From contig CBDIHI010000010.1 of the NCBI GenBank assembly GCA_965279075.1, forward strand, positions 310,001-374,000: DNA of 64,000 nucleotides, written 5' to 3'. The position numbers were made by a program, and so were the translations under genes. The stretch comes from SZAS-79 sp965279075 (GTDB taxonomy: Bacteria > Pseudomonadota > Gammaproteobacteria > Burkholderiales > SG8-39). This document shows, piece after piece, positions 15,833 through 24,846 of the stretch. Each line of letters begins with the position of its first letter. The first letter of the stretch is position 1. The notes beneath the pieces are model-generated. The model did no database searches and was not told the origin of the DNA. It saw nothing but the letters and a program-made list of their open reading frames with translations.

Positions 15833-18472
15833 GTGGGAAAATCTGTCACCGCAAGGCGCCTGGCCGCGGGATTGCTGTTGGTGGCCCCGTTGCATGTTTT
15901 CGGGGCCGGCTTGGGTAAGCTCACTGTGCTTTCGGCGTTGGGTCAGCCGCTGTCCGCGGAGATCGAGATCGTTTCCCTCCAGGCTGGCGAGGAGGATTCG
16001 CTCGCCGCGCGCTTCGCCCCGAGCGATGCCTACCGCCAGGCCGGCATCGAATTCAATTCGGCGCTGATCAACGTCCGGTTCGCCATCGACCGCAAGGACG
16101 GCAAGCCGGTCATCAGGATGGTGTCGAACGCCCCGGTCAGCGAACCGTTCCTGAACGTGCTGGTCGAGCTGTCGTGGAATTCGGGCCGTCTGGTCCGCGA
16201 ATACACCTTCCTGCTCGACCCCCCAGAGTACAAGGGCCCGCAGCCCATCGCCCAGGCGCCTGCGCCCGCGCCTGCTGCGCGTCCCGCTTCCGCACCGGCC
16301 GCCGCAGCACCAGTGTCCGCGCCTAAGCCTGTCGAGTCGCGCCCGATCGCGGCCCCCGCCGCGAAGTCCGCCGGGACCTACGAGGTCAAGAAGGGCGACA
16401 CCCTCGCCAAGATCGCGACCCAGAACAATCCGGGCGGCGTCACGCTGCAGCAGATGCTGATCGCACTGTATCGCGCCAATCCCGACGCCTTCATCGGCAG
16501 CAACATCAACCGGCTGCGCGCCGGCCGCATCCTGAACCTGCCGGACAGGGACACCGCCGGGGCCGTGGACCAGGAAGACGCGCGCCGCCTTGTCCTCGCT
16601 CAGGGCGAAGATTTCCGTGCCTACCAGAGCAAGCTCGCCGGTGCGGTTTCTGCCGCTCCCGCCGAGTCCGGGGCTTCCAAACGCACCTCAAGTGGCAAGG
16701 TCACCGCGAAGCCTGATGAGCCCGCGGCCGGTGACGCCAAGGACCAGCTCAAGCTTTCGAAGGCCGACCCCGAGGGCAAGGGCGCGCGCTCCAAGGCAGC
16801 GCGGGGGGACGATTCTGCCAGTCGCGAAAAGGCGCTCAGGGAATCGCAGTCCCGGGTTTCGGACCTCGAGAAGAACGTCCAGGACCTGCAGAAGCTGCTG
16901 GAACTGAAGAACCAGGCGCTTGCCGAGCTCGAGAAGAAAGGCGCCCCCGCAACGGCAGCCAAGGCCGCTCCGGAACCTGCGAAAGCAGCGCCTGCCGCAC
17001 CTGCACCTGCGGCGCCCCCCGCATCCAAGCCTGCGGCCGAAGCGCCCAAGGCCCCGGAACTACCCAAGCCCGCTGCCGAAGCGCCAAAAGCGCCCGAGGC
17101 GATGAAACCCCCGGTCGAGGCCCCCAAAGCGCCTGAAGCCGCGAAGGCGCCGGACGCGCCCAAGCCCCCGGCCGAGCCGCCCAAGCCCAAGGCCAAGATG
17201 GCACCGCCCCCGCCGCCCCCGCCGCCGCCCAGCCTCGTGGACGAGTTCCTCGACAACCCGGTCGCCCTCGGTGGCCTCGGTGGTGTCCTGCTGATGCTGG
17301 TCGGTTACGGCTGGTGGGCTTGGAAGCGCAAGAAAGCCACGCAGTCGAAGTTCCAGGACAGCGTGATGGGCGCGCCGGCTGCGGCCAGCCTCGGCGCCGC
17401 CTCGGTGTTCAGCGGTTCCGGCAGCCAGGAAGTCGACACCGGCGCCGGGGTCTCTCAGGCTTCGGTCAGCGACGCGAGCGTCGGCGCAATGGACGCGGAC
17501 GAGGTCGACCCGATCGCCGAAGCCGACGTCTACATGGCGTACGGCCGCGACACTCAGGCCGAGGAGATCCTCAAGGATGCGCTGGCCAAGGATCCGGGCC
17601 GCCTCGCGATCCATTCGAAGCTGCTCGAAATCTACGCCGCGCGTCGCGACGTTCAGAATCTCGAACAGACTGCGATGAAGATCAAGGAGATCACGGGCGG
17701 CGAGGGCGAGGACTGGGACAAGGCCATAGTGCTCGGACGCACGGCCGACCCGACGAATTCGCTCTATGGCGGCGATCCCGAGGCGACGGTGATGATGCGT
17801 CCCGCACCTGCACCCGCGCCCGCTGCCGCGGCCGCAGGCGCGGCCCCGACGCTCGACTTCGACCTCGATGCGGCGGCGCCCGCCAGTCCCGATATTGCGC
17901 TCGATGCGGCGGCGCCGGAAGCTCCGGCGGCAGGCGCCTCGATCGACTTCGACCTTGGCGCGGGCGATGCGCCCGCCGCAGCGCCTGCGGACGAGAACAC
18001 CGATTTCGCCCCCGGGGGCACGATCATCATGGACACCAAGGAGGCGCAAAGCGCTTCCTCCGGCGGCCTCGACTTCGATCTCGGCATGGGCGAGCCGGCA
18101 GCGCCCGCAGCGGCGCCCGAGCCCGCGCTTGAAGTCCCCTCCTTGGATGCCGGTGGCGGCCTCGACTTCAACCTCGACCTCGACAGCGGCGATGCCGACA
18201 AGACGGTGATGATGCCGGCCTCCATGAAGCCGGCTGCGGGCGAAGTGGACCTGTCGGCGATCAGCTTCGACCTTGGCACGCCCGATTCCGGCGCCTCGGG
18301 GGGCGAGGGCGATGCACGATGGCAGGAGGTCGCCACCAAGCTCGACCTGGCCAAGGCTTACGACGAAATGGGCGACAAGGAAGGTGCCCGCGACCTGCTG
18401 AACGAGGTGACCAAGGAGGGCGACGAAGCCCAGAGGAACCAGGCGCAGCAGATGCTCGCCAAGCTGGGCTGA
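15833..18472 (+). CDS. fimV: FimV-family peptidoglycan-binding polar hub protein
   Basis: About 879 residues from GTG 15833, which has AGGGTGG 7-9 nt upstream; an ATG at 15794 in the same frame has no such site and would lie before the likely transcript start. A signal peptide (RLAAGLLLVAPLHVFGAG) is followed by the FimV N-terminal domain (LGKLTVLSALGQPLSAEIEI). Next come a LysM domain (YEVKKGDTLAKIA), a short coiled coil, a long Ala/Pro/Lys-rich linker, one membrane segment (VALGGLGGVLLMLVGYGWWAW) and a very acidic cytoplasmic tail. The tail has EADVYMAYGRDTQAEEIL and ends in the conserved FimV C-terminal TPR-like motif (LDLAKAYDEMGDKEGARDLL). FimV organises pole-localised type IV pilus and signalling proteins. 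The asd-fimV-truA order is typical. Confidence 0.95.
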   Translation: MGKSVTARRLAAGLLLVAPLHVFGAGLGKLTVLSALGQPLSAEIEIVSLQAGEEDSLAARFAPSDAYRQAGIEFNSALINVRFAIDRKDGKPVIRMVSNAPVSEPFLNVLVELSWNSGRLVREYTFLLDPPEYKGPQPIAQAPAPAPAARPASAPAAAAPVSAPKPVESRPIAAPAAKSAGTYEVKKGDTLAKIATQNNPGGVTLQQMLIALYRANPDAFIGSNINRLRAGRILNLPDRDTAGAVDQEDARRLVLAQGEDFRAYQSKLAGAVSAAPAESGASKRTSSGKVTAKPDEPAAGDAKDQLKLSKADPEGKGARSKAARGDDSASREKALRESQSRVSDLEKNVQDLQKLLELKNQALAELEKKGAPATAAKAAPEPAKAAPAAPAPAAPPASKPAAEAPKAPELPKPAAEAPKAPEAMKPPVEAPKAPEAAKAPDAPKPPAEPPKPKAKMAPPPPPPPPPSLVDEFLDNPVALGGLGGVLLMLVGYGWWAWKRKKATQSKFQDSVMGAPAAASLGAASVFSGSGSQEVDTGAGVSQASVSDASVGAMDADEVDPIAEADVYMAYGRDTQAEEILKDALAKDPGRLAIHSKLLEIYAARRDVQNLEQTAMKIKEITGGEGEDWDKAIVLGRTADPTNSLYGGDPEATVMMRPAPAPAPAAAAAGAAPTLDFDLDAAAPASPDIALDAAAPEAPAAGASIDFDLGAGDAPAAAPADENTDFAPGGTIIMDTKEAQSASSGGLDFDLGMGEPAAPAAAPEPALEVPSLDAGGGLDFNLDLDSGDADKTVMMPASMKPAAGEVDLSAISFDLGTPDSGASGGEGDARWQEVATKLDLAKAYDEMGDKEGARDLLNEVTKEGDEAQRNQAQQMLAKLG

Positions 18473-18490
18473 CCGGTCGGCAGCCCGGAC

Positions 18491-18526
18491 AGGCCACGGC
18501 CGGCGCCGTGGCCTTTCTGTTTTCTG
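18491..18526 (+). terminator. Rho-independent terminator after fimV
   Basis: AGGCCACGGC (18491-18500) pairs perfectly with GCCGTGGCCT (18505-18514) around a CGGC loop, followed by a T-rich run (ttctgttttct). It lies between fimV and truA, so truA-trpFBA transcripts either read through or start anew; the truA ribosome-binding GGAG sits right after it. Confidence 0.8.
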
Positions 18527-18543
18527 GAGTCCCGCAAACGCAC

Positions 18544-19344
18544 ATGAACAGGATCGCGCTGGGCATCGAATACGACGGCAGCCGCTTCCTCGGCTGGCAG
18601 ACGCAGCCGGGAGGGGGGACCGTCCAGGATGCGCTCGAGACCGCAATCGCCACGATCGCAGGCGAACCCGGGGCAAGTGTGACCTGTGCCGGGCGCACCG
18701 ATCGCGGCGTCCACGCGCGGGGCCAGGTCGTGCACTTCGACACCGCGGCAGATCGCCCGGCGTCTGCCTGGGTTCGCGGCGTAAACGCGCTCCTGCCCGA
18801 GTCGGTCGCCGTGGTCTGGTCGAAGCGCGTGCCCCCGGAGTTCCACGCCCGCTACTCGGCGCGCTCCAGGATCTATCGGTACCAGCTCATCAACCGTCCG
18901 GTGCGTCCGGCGCTGGAGGCACGCCATGCGGGCTGGTTCCACGCGCCGCTGGACGTAGACGCCATGCGCGCAGCGGCCGCGTATCTCGTGGGCGAACAGG
19001 ACTTCAGCGCGTTCCGTTCCAGCGAATGCCAGGCGAAAAGCCCGGTGCGCACGCTCCACTCGCTCGGGATCGAAGCGTTCGAAGGGCGCATCGTATTCAC
19101 GCTGCGGGCCAACGCGTTCCTGCACCACATGGTCCGCAACGTCGTCGGCACGCTGGTGTACGTCGGCAAGGGTCGTCACGCACCGGATTGGGTGGCCAGT
19201 GTCCTCGCTTCGCGCAATCGGTCCCTCGCCGCCCCCACGTTCGCGCCGGCGGGCCTGTGCCTCGAGCACGTCGAATACGAGCCCCGGTGGGACCTCCCGC
19301 GCATCGGGGCGGATCCAGTTGGCGCCCTGGTGCCTGCGCCATGA
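18544..19344 (+). CDS. truA: tRNA pseudouridine(38-40) synthase
   Basis: 266 residues from the ATG at 18544; the open frame upstream is a shadow of fimV. TruA converts uridines 38-40 in the tRNA anticodon arm to pseudouridine. The catalytic Asp53 lies in CAGRTDRGVHA. RNA-binding features include RIYRYQLINR and FLHHMVRNVVGTL. GGAG lies 16 nt upstream of the start. Its stop overlaps the trpF start as ATGA, so the two are translationally coupled. Confidence 0.97.
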   Translation: MNRIALGIEYDGSRFLGWQTQPGGGTVQDALETAIATIAGEPGASVTCAGRTDRGVHARGQVVHFDTAADRPASAWVRGVNALLPESVAVVWSKRVPPEFHARYSARSRIYRYQLINRPVRPALEARHAGWFHAPLDVDAMRAAAAYLVGEQDFSAFRSSECQAKSPVRTLHSLGIEAFEGRIVFTLRANAFLHHMVRNVVGTLVYVGKGRHAPDWVASVLASRNRSLAAPTFAPAGLCLEHVEYEPRWDLPRIGADPVGALVPAP

Positions 19345-19961
19345 GGACGCGGGTCAAGATCTGCGGGATCACGCGCGAGCAGGACGCGGCGGCCGCCGCG
19401 AGCGCAGGGGCGGATGCGATCGGGTTCGTGTTCTACCCGCCGAGCCCGCGGTACGTATCGGTCGAGCGCGCGATCGCGCTGCGCGATGCCCTGCCTCCCT
19501 TCGTCCAGACGGTTGCGCTTTTCGTGAACCCCGAGCGCAGCCAGGTCGACGAGGTGGTCGGGCGCGTGCGCCCGTCGATGCTGCAGTTCCACGGCGAGGA
19601 GGCCCCGGCGTTTTGCGCCGCCTCCGGCACGCCGTGGCTGAAGGCCTGCCGGGTGAAGGAGGGGGTCGATTTGCTAGAATACTTCCGCTCGTATCCCGGG
19701 GCGTCCGGGTGGCTGGCGGACGCGTTCGTGGAGGGGTACGGCGGGGCGGGAAAGCGCTTCGACTGGTCTCTGGTCCCCGCGGAGCGCGAACGCCCGCTGG
19801 TGTTGTCCGGGGGCCTGGACGTGGGCAACGTCCGGGAGGCGATCCGCAGGGTCAGGCCCTGGGCGGTAGACGTTTCGAGCGGGGTCGAGTCCGCCAAAGG
19901 CATCAAAGACGCGGCGAAGATCGCCGCGTTCATCCAAGAGGTCAAAAATGCAGATGTATGA
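19341..19961 (+). CDS. trpF: Phosphoribosylanthranilate isomerase
   Basis: 206 residues from an ATG overlapping the truA stop. It catalyses the Amadori rearrangement in tryptophan synthesis. The general-base Cys8 is in VKICGIT, the GADAIGFVFYPPSPRYV segment is characteristic, and LSGGLDVGNV plus VDVSSGVESAKGIKD form the phosphate-binding C-terminal loops of the TIM barrel. It overlaps trpB by 14 nt. The truA-trpF-trpB-trpA-accD-folC order is standard for betaproteobacteria and many gammaproteobacteria. Confidence 0.97.
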   Translation: MRTRVKICGITREQDAAAAASAGADAIGFVFYPPSPRYVSVERAIALRDALPPFVQTVALFVNPERSQVDEVVGRVRPSMLQFHGEEAPAFCAASGTPWLKACRVKEGVDLLEYFRSYPGASGWLADAFVEGYGGAGKRFDWSLVPAERERPLVLSGGLDVGNVREAIRRVRPWAVDVSSGVESAKGIKDAAKIAAFIQEVKNADV

Positions 19962-21147
19962 CTTACCCGACGCGCGGGGGCACTTCGGCCCTTACGGCGG
20001 CTCCTTCGTGGCCGAAACCCTCACGAAGGCGCTGGATGAATTGCGCGCGGCCTACGAGCATTACAGGAACGATCCCGATTTCATCGAGGAATACCGCTAC
20101 GAGCTCAAGCACTTCGTCGGCCGCCCGAGCCCCGTGTACCACGCCAAGCGCTGGTCGGGCCTGATCGGCGGCGCGCAGATCTACCTGAAACGCGAGGACC
20201 TGAACCACACCGGCGCCCACAAGATCAACAACACCATTGGCCAGGCCATGCTCGCCCGGCGCATGGGCAAGCCGCGCGTGATCGCCGAGACCGGGGCCGG
20301 CATGCACGGCGTGGCCTCCGCGACGGTTGCCGCGCGATATGGCATGGAGTGCGTGGTCTACATGGGCTCGCAGGACACCGTGCGCCAGGTGCAGAACGTC
20401 TATCGCATGAAGCTGCTCGGTGCGACGGTCGTGCCGGTGGAGTCGGGCTCGAAGACGCTGAAGGACGCGCTGAACGAGGCGATGCGCGACTGGGTCACCA
20501 ACATCGACAACACCTACTACATCATCGGGACGGTCGCCGGGCCGCACCCCTACCCGATGATGGTGCGCGACTTCCAGAAGGTGATCGGCGAGGAGTGCAT
20601 GGTGCAGGTGCCCGAGATGGCGGGACGCCAGCCGGACGCGGTCATCGCCTGCGTAGGCGGCGGCTCAAATGCGATCGGAATCTTTTACCCGTACATTGGC
20701 GTCGAGGGCGTGCGCCTGATCGGGGTCGAGGCGGCGGGCGAGGGGCTGGCTTCGGGCAAGCATGCAGCTTCGCTTTCGGTCGGCACCCCCGGTGTGCTGC
20801 ATGGCAACCGCACCTATCTGCTGCAGGACGCCAACGGCCAGATCATGGAAACCCATTCGGTCTGCGCCGGCCTCGACTACCCGGGCGTCGGACCCGAGCA
20901 CTCCTGGCTGAAGGACTCGGGCCGGGCCGAGTACGTGGGCGTGACCGACGACGAGGCGCTGCAGGCCTTCCACGACCTGTGCCGCTACGAGGGCATCATC
21001 CCGGCGCTGGAGTCCGCCCATGCGATCGCGTATGCCGCGAAGCTCGCAGCCACCATGCCGAAGGACAAGGTCCTGCTCGTCAACCTGTCCGGTCGCGGCG
21101 ACAAGGACATGCACACCGTCGCGCAGAAATCCGGGTTGAACTTCTGA
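19948..21147 (+). CDS. trpB: Tryptophan synthase beta subunit
   Basis: 399 residues. It joins indole and serine using pyridoxal phosphate. The PLP lysine is Lys92 in HTGAHKINN, and the phosphate-binding loop GGGSNAIGIF and the conserved LKREDLNHTG are present. The start ATG lies inside the end of trpF after GAGGTC. A second in-frame ATG two codons later cannot be excluded. It overlaps the trpA start by one base (TGATG), fitting equal production of the two subunits of the complex. Confidence 0.98.
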   Translation: MQMYDLPDARGHFGPYGGSFVAETLTKALDELRAAYEHYRNDPDFIEEYRYELKHFVGRPSPVYHAKRWSGLIGGAQIYLKREDLNHTGAHKINNTIGQAMLARRMGKPRVIAETGAGMHGVASATVAARYGMECVVYMGSQDTVRQVQNVYRMKLLGATVVPVESGSKTLKDALNEAMRDWVTNIDNTYYIIGTVAGPHPYPMMVRDFQKVIGEECMVQVPEMAGRQPDAVIACVGGGSNAIGIFYPYIGVEGVRLIGVEAAGEGLASGKHAASLSVGTPGVLHGNRTYLLQDANGQIMETHSVCAGLDYPGVGPEHSWLKDSGRAEYVGVTDDEALQAFHDLCRYEGIIPALESAHAIAYAAKLAATMPKDKVLLVNLSGRGDKDMHTVAQKSGLNF

Positions 21148-21944
21148 TGTCGCGCATCCCGGCACGGTTCGAGGCGCTGCGCGCAGCGAAGAAGAAGGCG
21201 CTGATCCCCTATATCACCGCGGGGTTCCCGAATCCGTCGCTGACCGTGCCGCTGCTTCACGCGCTGGCGGAGTCGGGCTGCGACGTCCTGGAGATCGGCG
21301 TGCCGTTCTCGGACCCGATGGCCGACGGCCCGGCGATCCAGCGCTCCTCCGAGGCCGCGCTGAAATTCGGCGTTGGCCTCGTGGATGTCCTTGGCATGGT
21401 GCGCGAATTCCGCGTGAAGGACGCCGCCACGCCGATCGTCCTGATGGGTTACGCCAACCCGATCGAGGCGATGGGCGTGGAGAAGTTCGTCACCGCGGCC
21501 GCCGGTGCGGGCGTCGACGGCGTCATCGTCGTGGACTATCCGCCGGAGGAATGCGAGGCGTTCGCCGCGTTGTGCGCGAAGAACGGCATCGACCAGGTGT
21601 TCCTGCTCGCGCCCACGTCCACGGACGCGCGGATCAAGGAAGTCGCCCGCGTCGGCAGCGGGTACCTGTATTACGTGTCGCTCAAGGGCGTGACCGGCGC
21701 CGGGCACATCGACGTGGCGGACGTGGTTTCGCACCTGCCGAAGATCCGCGCGGCCTCGAAGCTGCCGATCGGCGTAGGCTTCGGGATCCGCGATGCGGCT
21801 TCGGCCAGGGCGATCTCGGCCGTGGCCGACGCGGTGGTGATCGGAAGCCGCATCATCGAGGAGATCGAGGCTGCGGGGCCCGAGGCCGCGGTCGCGCGCG
21901 TCGGTGCGTTTGTCCGGCCCATCCGGGCGGCGCTGGACGCCTGA
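21147..21944 (+). CDS. trpA: Tryptophan synthase alpha subunit
   Basis: 265 residues from the ATG that shares its A with the trpB stop; the long upstream open frame is a shadow of trpB. It cleaves indole-3-glycerol phosphate to indole, which is channelled to TrpB. Catalytic Glu49 (CDVLEIGVPFSDP) and Asp60 (MADGPAIQRSS) are both present, and the phosphate loop GVGFGIRD is intact. It is followed by accD after 42 nt. Confidence 0.97.
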   Translation: MSRIPARFEALRAAKKKALIPYITAGFPNPSLTVPLLHALAESGCDVLEIGVPFSDPMADGPAIQRSSEAALKFGVGLVDVLGMVREFRVKDAATPIVLMGYANPIEAMGVEKFVTAAAGAGVDGVIVVDYPPEECEAFAALCAKNGIDQVFLLAPTSTDARIKEVARVGSGYLYYVSLKGVTGAGHIDVADVVSHLPKIRAASKLPIGVGFGIRDAASARAISAVADAVVIGSRIIEEIEAAGPEAAVARVGAFVRPIRAALDA

Positions 21945-21986
21945 CCCGGGGATTCGCAGCGAGATGCATCAATCAGGGGGCAAGGG

Positions 21987-22859
21987 ATGAGCTGGTTACA
22001 GAAACTGCTGCCGCCGAAGATCAAGCGCGTGGAAGGGGCTGCGAGGAAGCAGGTGCCCGAGGGCCTGTGGACCAAGTGCCCGTCCTGCGACGCGGTGCTG
22101 TACGCGACCGACCTAGAGAAGAACCTCAACGTCTGCCCAAAGTGCGGCCACCACCAGCGAATCGCTGCGCGCGCCCGCCTGGAGGCGCTGCTCGACGAGG
22201 ACGGCCGCTTCGAGATCGGCGCCGAGATCCTGCCGGTCGACAGCCTCAAGTTCAAGGATTCGCGCCGCTACCCCGAGAGGCTTTCCGAGGCCAACGAAAA
22301 CACCGGCGAAACCGAGTCGATGGTGGTGATGCAAGGCTCGATCAAGTCGGTCGGCGTGGTCGTCGCGGCTCACGAGTTCGACTTCATGGCTGGCACGATG
22401 GGCTCGGTGCTCGGCGAGCGGTTCGTGCGCGGCGTGCGCGTCGCCATCGAGAACAAGCTGCCGTTCGTGGTGTTCACGGCCAGCGGCGGGGCGCGCATGC
22501 AGGAAGGGCTCCTGTCGCTCATGCAGATGGCGAAGACCACCGCCGCGCTCACCGAACTCGGCGAGCGCGGGCTGCCTTTCGTCTCGGTGCTGACCGACCC
22601 GACCACCGGCGGCGTCTCGGCGAGCTACGCCTTCCTCGGTGACGTGGTCGTGGCCGAGCCCAGGGCGTTGATCGGGTTCGCGGGGCCCCGCGTCATCGAG
22701 CAGACCGTACGCCAGAAACTGCCCGAGGGCTTCCAGCGATCCGAGTTCCTGCTCGAGAAAGGCGCGATCGACATCATCATCGACCGCCGCCAGATGCGCG
22801 AAAAGCTGGCGGTGCTGCTGGCGCTGCTGCAAGGCATGCCGGCGGAATCCGCAAACTAA
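21987..22859 (+). CDS. accD: Acetyl-CoA carboxylase carboxyltransferase beta subunit
   Basis: 290 residues. With AccA it transfers carboxyl from biotin to acetyl-CoA, the committed step of fatty acid synthesis. The N-terminal zinc ribbon uses Cys31, Cys34, Cys50 and Cys53. The crotonase-like core contains FTASGGARMQEGLLSLMQM and TDPTTGGVSASYA. A purine-rich site (ggggcaaggg) precedes the ATG. The stop is immediately followed by folC, with no spacer. Confidence 0.98.
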   Translation: MSWLQKLLPPKIKRVEGAARKQVPEGLWTKCPSCDAVLYATDLEKNLNVCPKCGHHQRIAARARLEALLDEDGRFEIGAEILPVDSLKFKDSRRYPERLSEANENTGETESMVVMQGSIKSVGVVVAAHEFDFMAGTMGSVLGERFVRGVRVAIENKLPFVVFTASGGARMQEGLLSLMQMAKTTAALTELGERGLPFVSVLTDPTTGGVSASYAFLGDVVVAEPRALIGFAGPRVIEQTVRQKLPEGFQRSEFLLEKGAIDIIIDRRQMREKLAVLLALLQGMPAESAN

Positions 22860-24137
22860 TTGCAGACACTCGAAGAATGGCTGGCGTTCATCGAGCGCCA
22901 GCACCCCAGGACCATTGCGCTGGGCCTTGACAGGGTCGAGGAGGTTCGCGCCCGGCTCGGCCTCTCCGCGCCTTGCCCGGTCATCCTCGTCGGCGGCACC
23001 AACGGCAAGGGCTCGACCTGCGCGATGCTGGAAAGCATCCTGCGCTGCGCGGGCTACCGCACCGGCCTGTACACCTCGCCACATCTCCTGCGCTACAACG
23101 AGCGCGTTCGCATCGACTCGCGCGAGGCGTCCGATGCCGCGCTCTGCGATGCTTTCGAGGCTGTGGAGCAGGCGAGGGGCGGCACCGAGCTGACCTACTT
23201 CGAATACGGCACGCTGGCCGCGGCGTGGCTGTTCGCCCGCGAGGGGCTCGACGCCTGGATACTTGAAGTGGGCCTGGGCGGGCGGCTGGACGCGGTCAAT
23301 GTTTTCGATCCGGACTGTGCCGTGCTGACCAGCGTGGACATGGACCACATGGACTACCTCGGCCCGACGCGCGAGGACATCGGGCGTGAGAAGGCCGGCA
23401 TTTTCCGCGGCGGCCGCCCCGCGGTCGTCGCCGACGCGAAGCCTCCGCAGTCCGTGCTCGACGCAGCCGCGGCCAAGGGGACGCAATTGCTGCTGGGCGG
23501 GCGCGATTTCGGCTTCTCGGCCGAGAAGGCGCAATGGGTGTATTGGGGGCCGGGCGGCAAGCGACCGGCGCTGGCTTACCCGGCGCTGCGCGGCCCGATC
23601 CAGCTGGTGAACGCCGCCGCATCCATTGCCGCCCTCGACACGCTGCGTGAGCGACTGCCTGTGGCGATGCAGGACATCCGCCGGGGCCTGGCCGAGGTCG
23701 AGGTGCCGGCGCGCTTCCAGGTGCTGCCGGGGCGCCCCACCGTGATCCTCGACGTAGGCCACAACCCGCAGGCCGCGCGCAACCTGGCCGCCAACCTCGC
23801 CGACAGCGGCTTCGCGCCCGAGACCCACGCGGTGTTCGGCGCACTGCGCGACAAGGACATCGCCGGCGTCGTGCGTGCGCTGGGCGGGCGGATCACGCGC
23901 TGGCACCTCGCCACGCTCGAAGGGCCTCGTGGCACCACGGCCGCCGACCTCGCGCAGATCCTGCGTTCAGAGGGCGTCAAGGCGCCCATCGGGGAGCACG
24001 CTTCGCCCGTTGAAGCCTACGATGCGGCCCGGGGACAGGCAGGGGAAGCTGATAAAATCGCGGTCTTCGGGTCGTTCCTGACCGTTGCAGCCGTCATGCA
24101 ACACCTTTCCAGGCGCGCCCCCCCGGGAAACCGCTGA
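22860..24137 (+). CDS. folC: Bifunctional dihydrofolate / folylpolyglutamate synthase
   Basis: 425 residues, beginning with a TTG that abuts the accD stop codon directly; MQTLEEWLAFIE matches the usual FolC N-terminus, so the TTG is probably real. The enzyme adds glutamate to dihydropteroate and to folates with ATP. The P-loop GGTNGKGST is at residues 45-53, followed by the omega loop TSPHLLRYNERVRID. The EVGLGGRLDAVN and SVDMDHMDYLG motifs are also present, as is the C-terminal DVGHNPQAA. Its own ribosome-binding site lies within accD, so it depends on translational coupling. Confidence 0.95.
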   Translation: MQTLEEWLAFIERQHPRTIALGLDRVEEVRARLGLSAPCPVILVGGTNGKGSTCAMLESILRCAGYRTGLYTSPHLLRYNERVRIDSREASDAALCDAFEAVEQARGGTELTYFEYGTLAAAWLFAREGLDAWILEVGLGGRLDAVNVFDPDCAVLTSVDMDHMDYLGPTREDIGREKAGIFRGGRPAVVADAKPPQSVLDAAAAKGTQLLLGGRDFGFSAEKAQWVYWGPGGKRPALAYPALRGPIQLVNAAASIAALDTLRERLPVAMQDIRRGLAEVEVPARFQVLPGRPTVILDVGHNPQAARNLAANLADSGFAPETHAVFGALRDKDIAGVVRALGGRITRWHLATLEGPRGTTAADLAQILRSEGVKAPIGEHASPVEAYDAARGQAGEADKIAVFGSFLTVAAVMQHLSRRAPPGNR

Positions 24138-24141
24138 GACC

Positions 24142-24846
24142 ATGGCCGAGCGCTCCACCGCAGCATCCAAAAAGACGCAGGAAGCAGCCCAGGACGTCAG
24201 CACGCTGCAAAAACGCGGCCGGCGCAGGCTCGTCGGGGCGATCGCGCTGGTGCTCCTCGCGGTCATCATCCTGCCGATGGTGTTCGATCCCGAGCCGAGG
24301 CCCAATACGCCGCTCGTCAGCGTCCGCATTCCCGGCGAGGACAGCAGCAAGTTCACGCCGAAAGTGGCACCCAAGCCTGCCGTGCCCGAGCCTGGGAAGA
24401 AGGCCGAGGAGAAACCGCCGGAGCCTGCGGCTGCGCCCGTGCCTGCACCTGTCGAGGCCGCCAAGTCTGTGCCCGAGCCTGCCAAGGCGCCGGACAAGCC
24501 CGCCGCGAAGCCTGCGGCCAAGCCGGTCGAAAAGGCGGCCAAGGTCGCCGAGAAGGCGCTGGAAAAGCCCGCCGAAAAGGCCGTTGAGAAACCGGCCGCC
24601 GCGCCTGCCGGGGGCGAGCAGTTCATGGTCCAGGTGGGCGCGTTCGCCAGCCCCGAAAAGGTCCAGGAGATCACCGGCCAGCTGAAGGAAGCGAAGCTTG
24701 CGCACTACACGGAAACCGTCGCGACGGCCAAGGGGCAGGTGACCCGGGTGCGCCTCGGACCGTTCGCATCGAAGGACGCCGCCGAGAAGGCGCGCGAGCG
24801 CGCCAAGGCGCTCGGTCTCAACCCGGCCAATCCCGTGGCGAAATGA
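24142..24846 (+). CDS. SPOR-domain inner-membrane protein (DedD-like)
   Basis: 234 residues from the ATG at 24142, 4 nt after folC. There is a short cytoplasmic N-terminus ending in RGRRR and one membrane segment at about 30-48. A long Ala/Pro/Lys-rich periplasmic linker with repeated PAKA and EKP units follows, then a C-terminal SPOR domain (FMVQVGAFASPEKV ... TRVRLGPFASKDAAEKA). SPOR domains bind denuded septal glycan, so this is likely a cell-division accessory protein. DedD occupies the same folC-dedD-cvpA-purF position in Escherichia coli, which supports the assignment. It overlaps cvpA by 4 nt (ATGA). Confidence 0.9.
   Translation: MAERSTAASKKTQEAAQDVSTLQKRGRRRLVGAIALVLLAVIILPMVFDPEPRPNTPLVSVRIPGEDSSKFTPKVAPKPAVPEPGKKAEEKPPEPAAAPVPAPVEAAKSVPEPAKAPDKPAAKPAAKPVEKAAKVAEKALEKPAEKAVEKPAAAPAGGEQFMVQVGAFASPEKVQEITGQLKEAKLAHYTETVATAKGQVTRVRLGPFASKDAAEKARERAKALGLNPANPVAK

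Noticed and set aside
16250..17230. Repetitive Ala/Pro/Lys DNA as a tandem repeat or CRISPR-like array
   Set aside because: It is the disordered linker of FimV; units are irregular codon-level repeats without conserved spacers.
22113..23906. A 597-residue minus-strand frame across accD and folC
   Set aside because: Antisense shadow; the plus-strand genes are intact and complete.
24400..24610. Repeated GCC/AAG/CCG units as a DNA repeat element
   Set aside because: It is the Ala/Pro/Lys linker of the SPOR-domain protein, in frame and without exact repeats.
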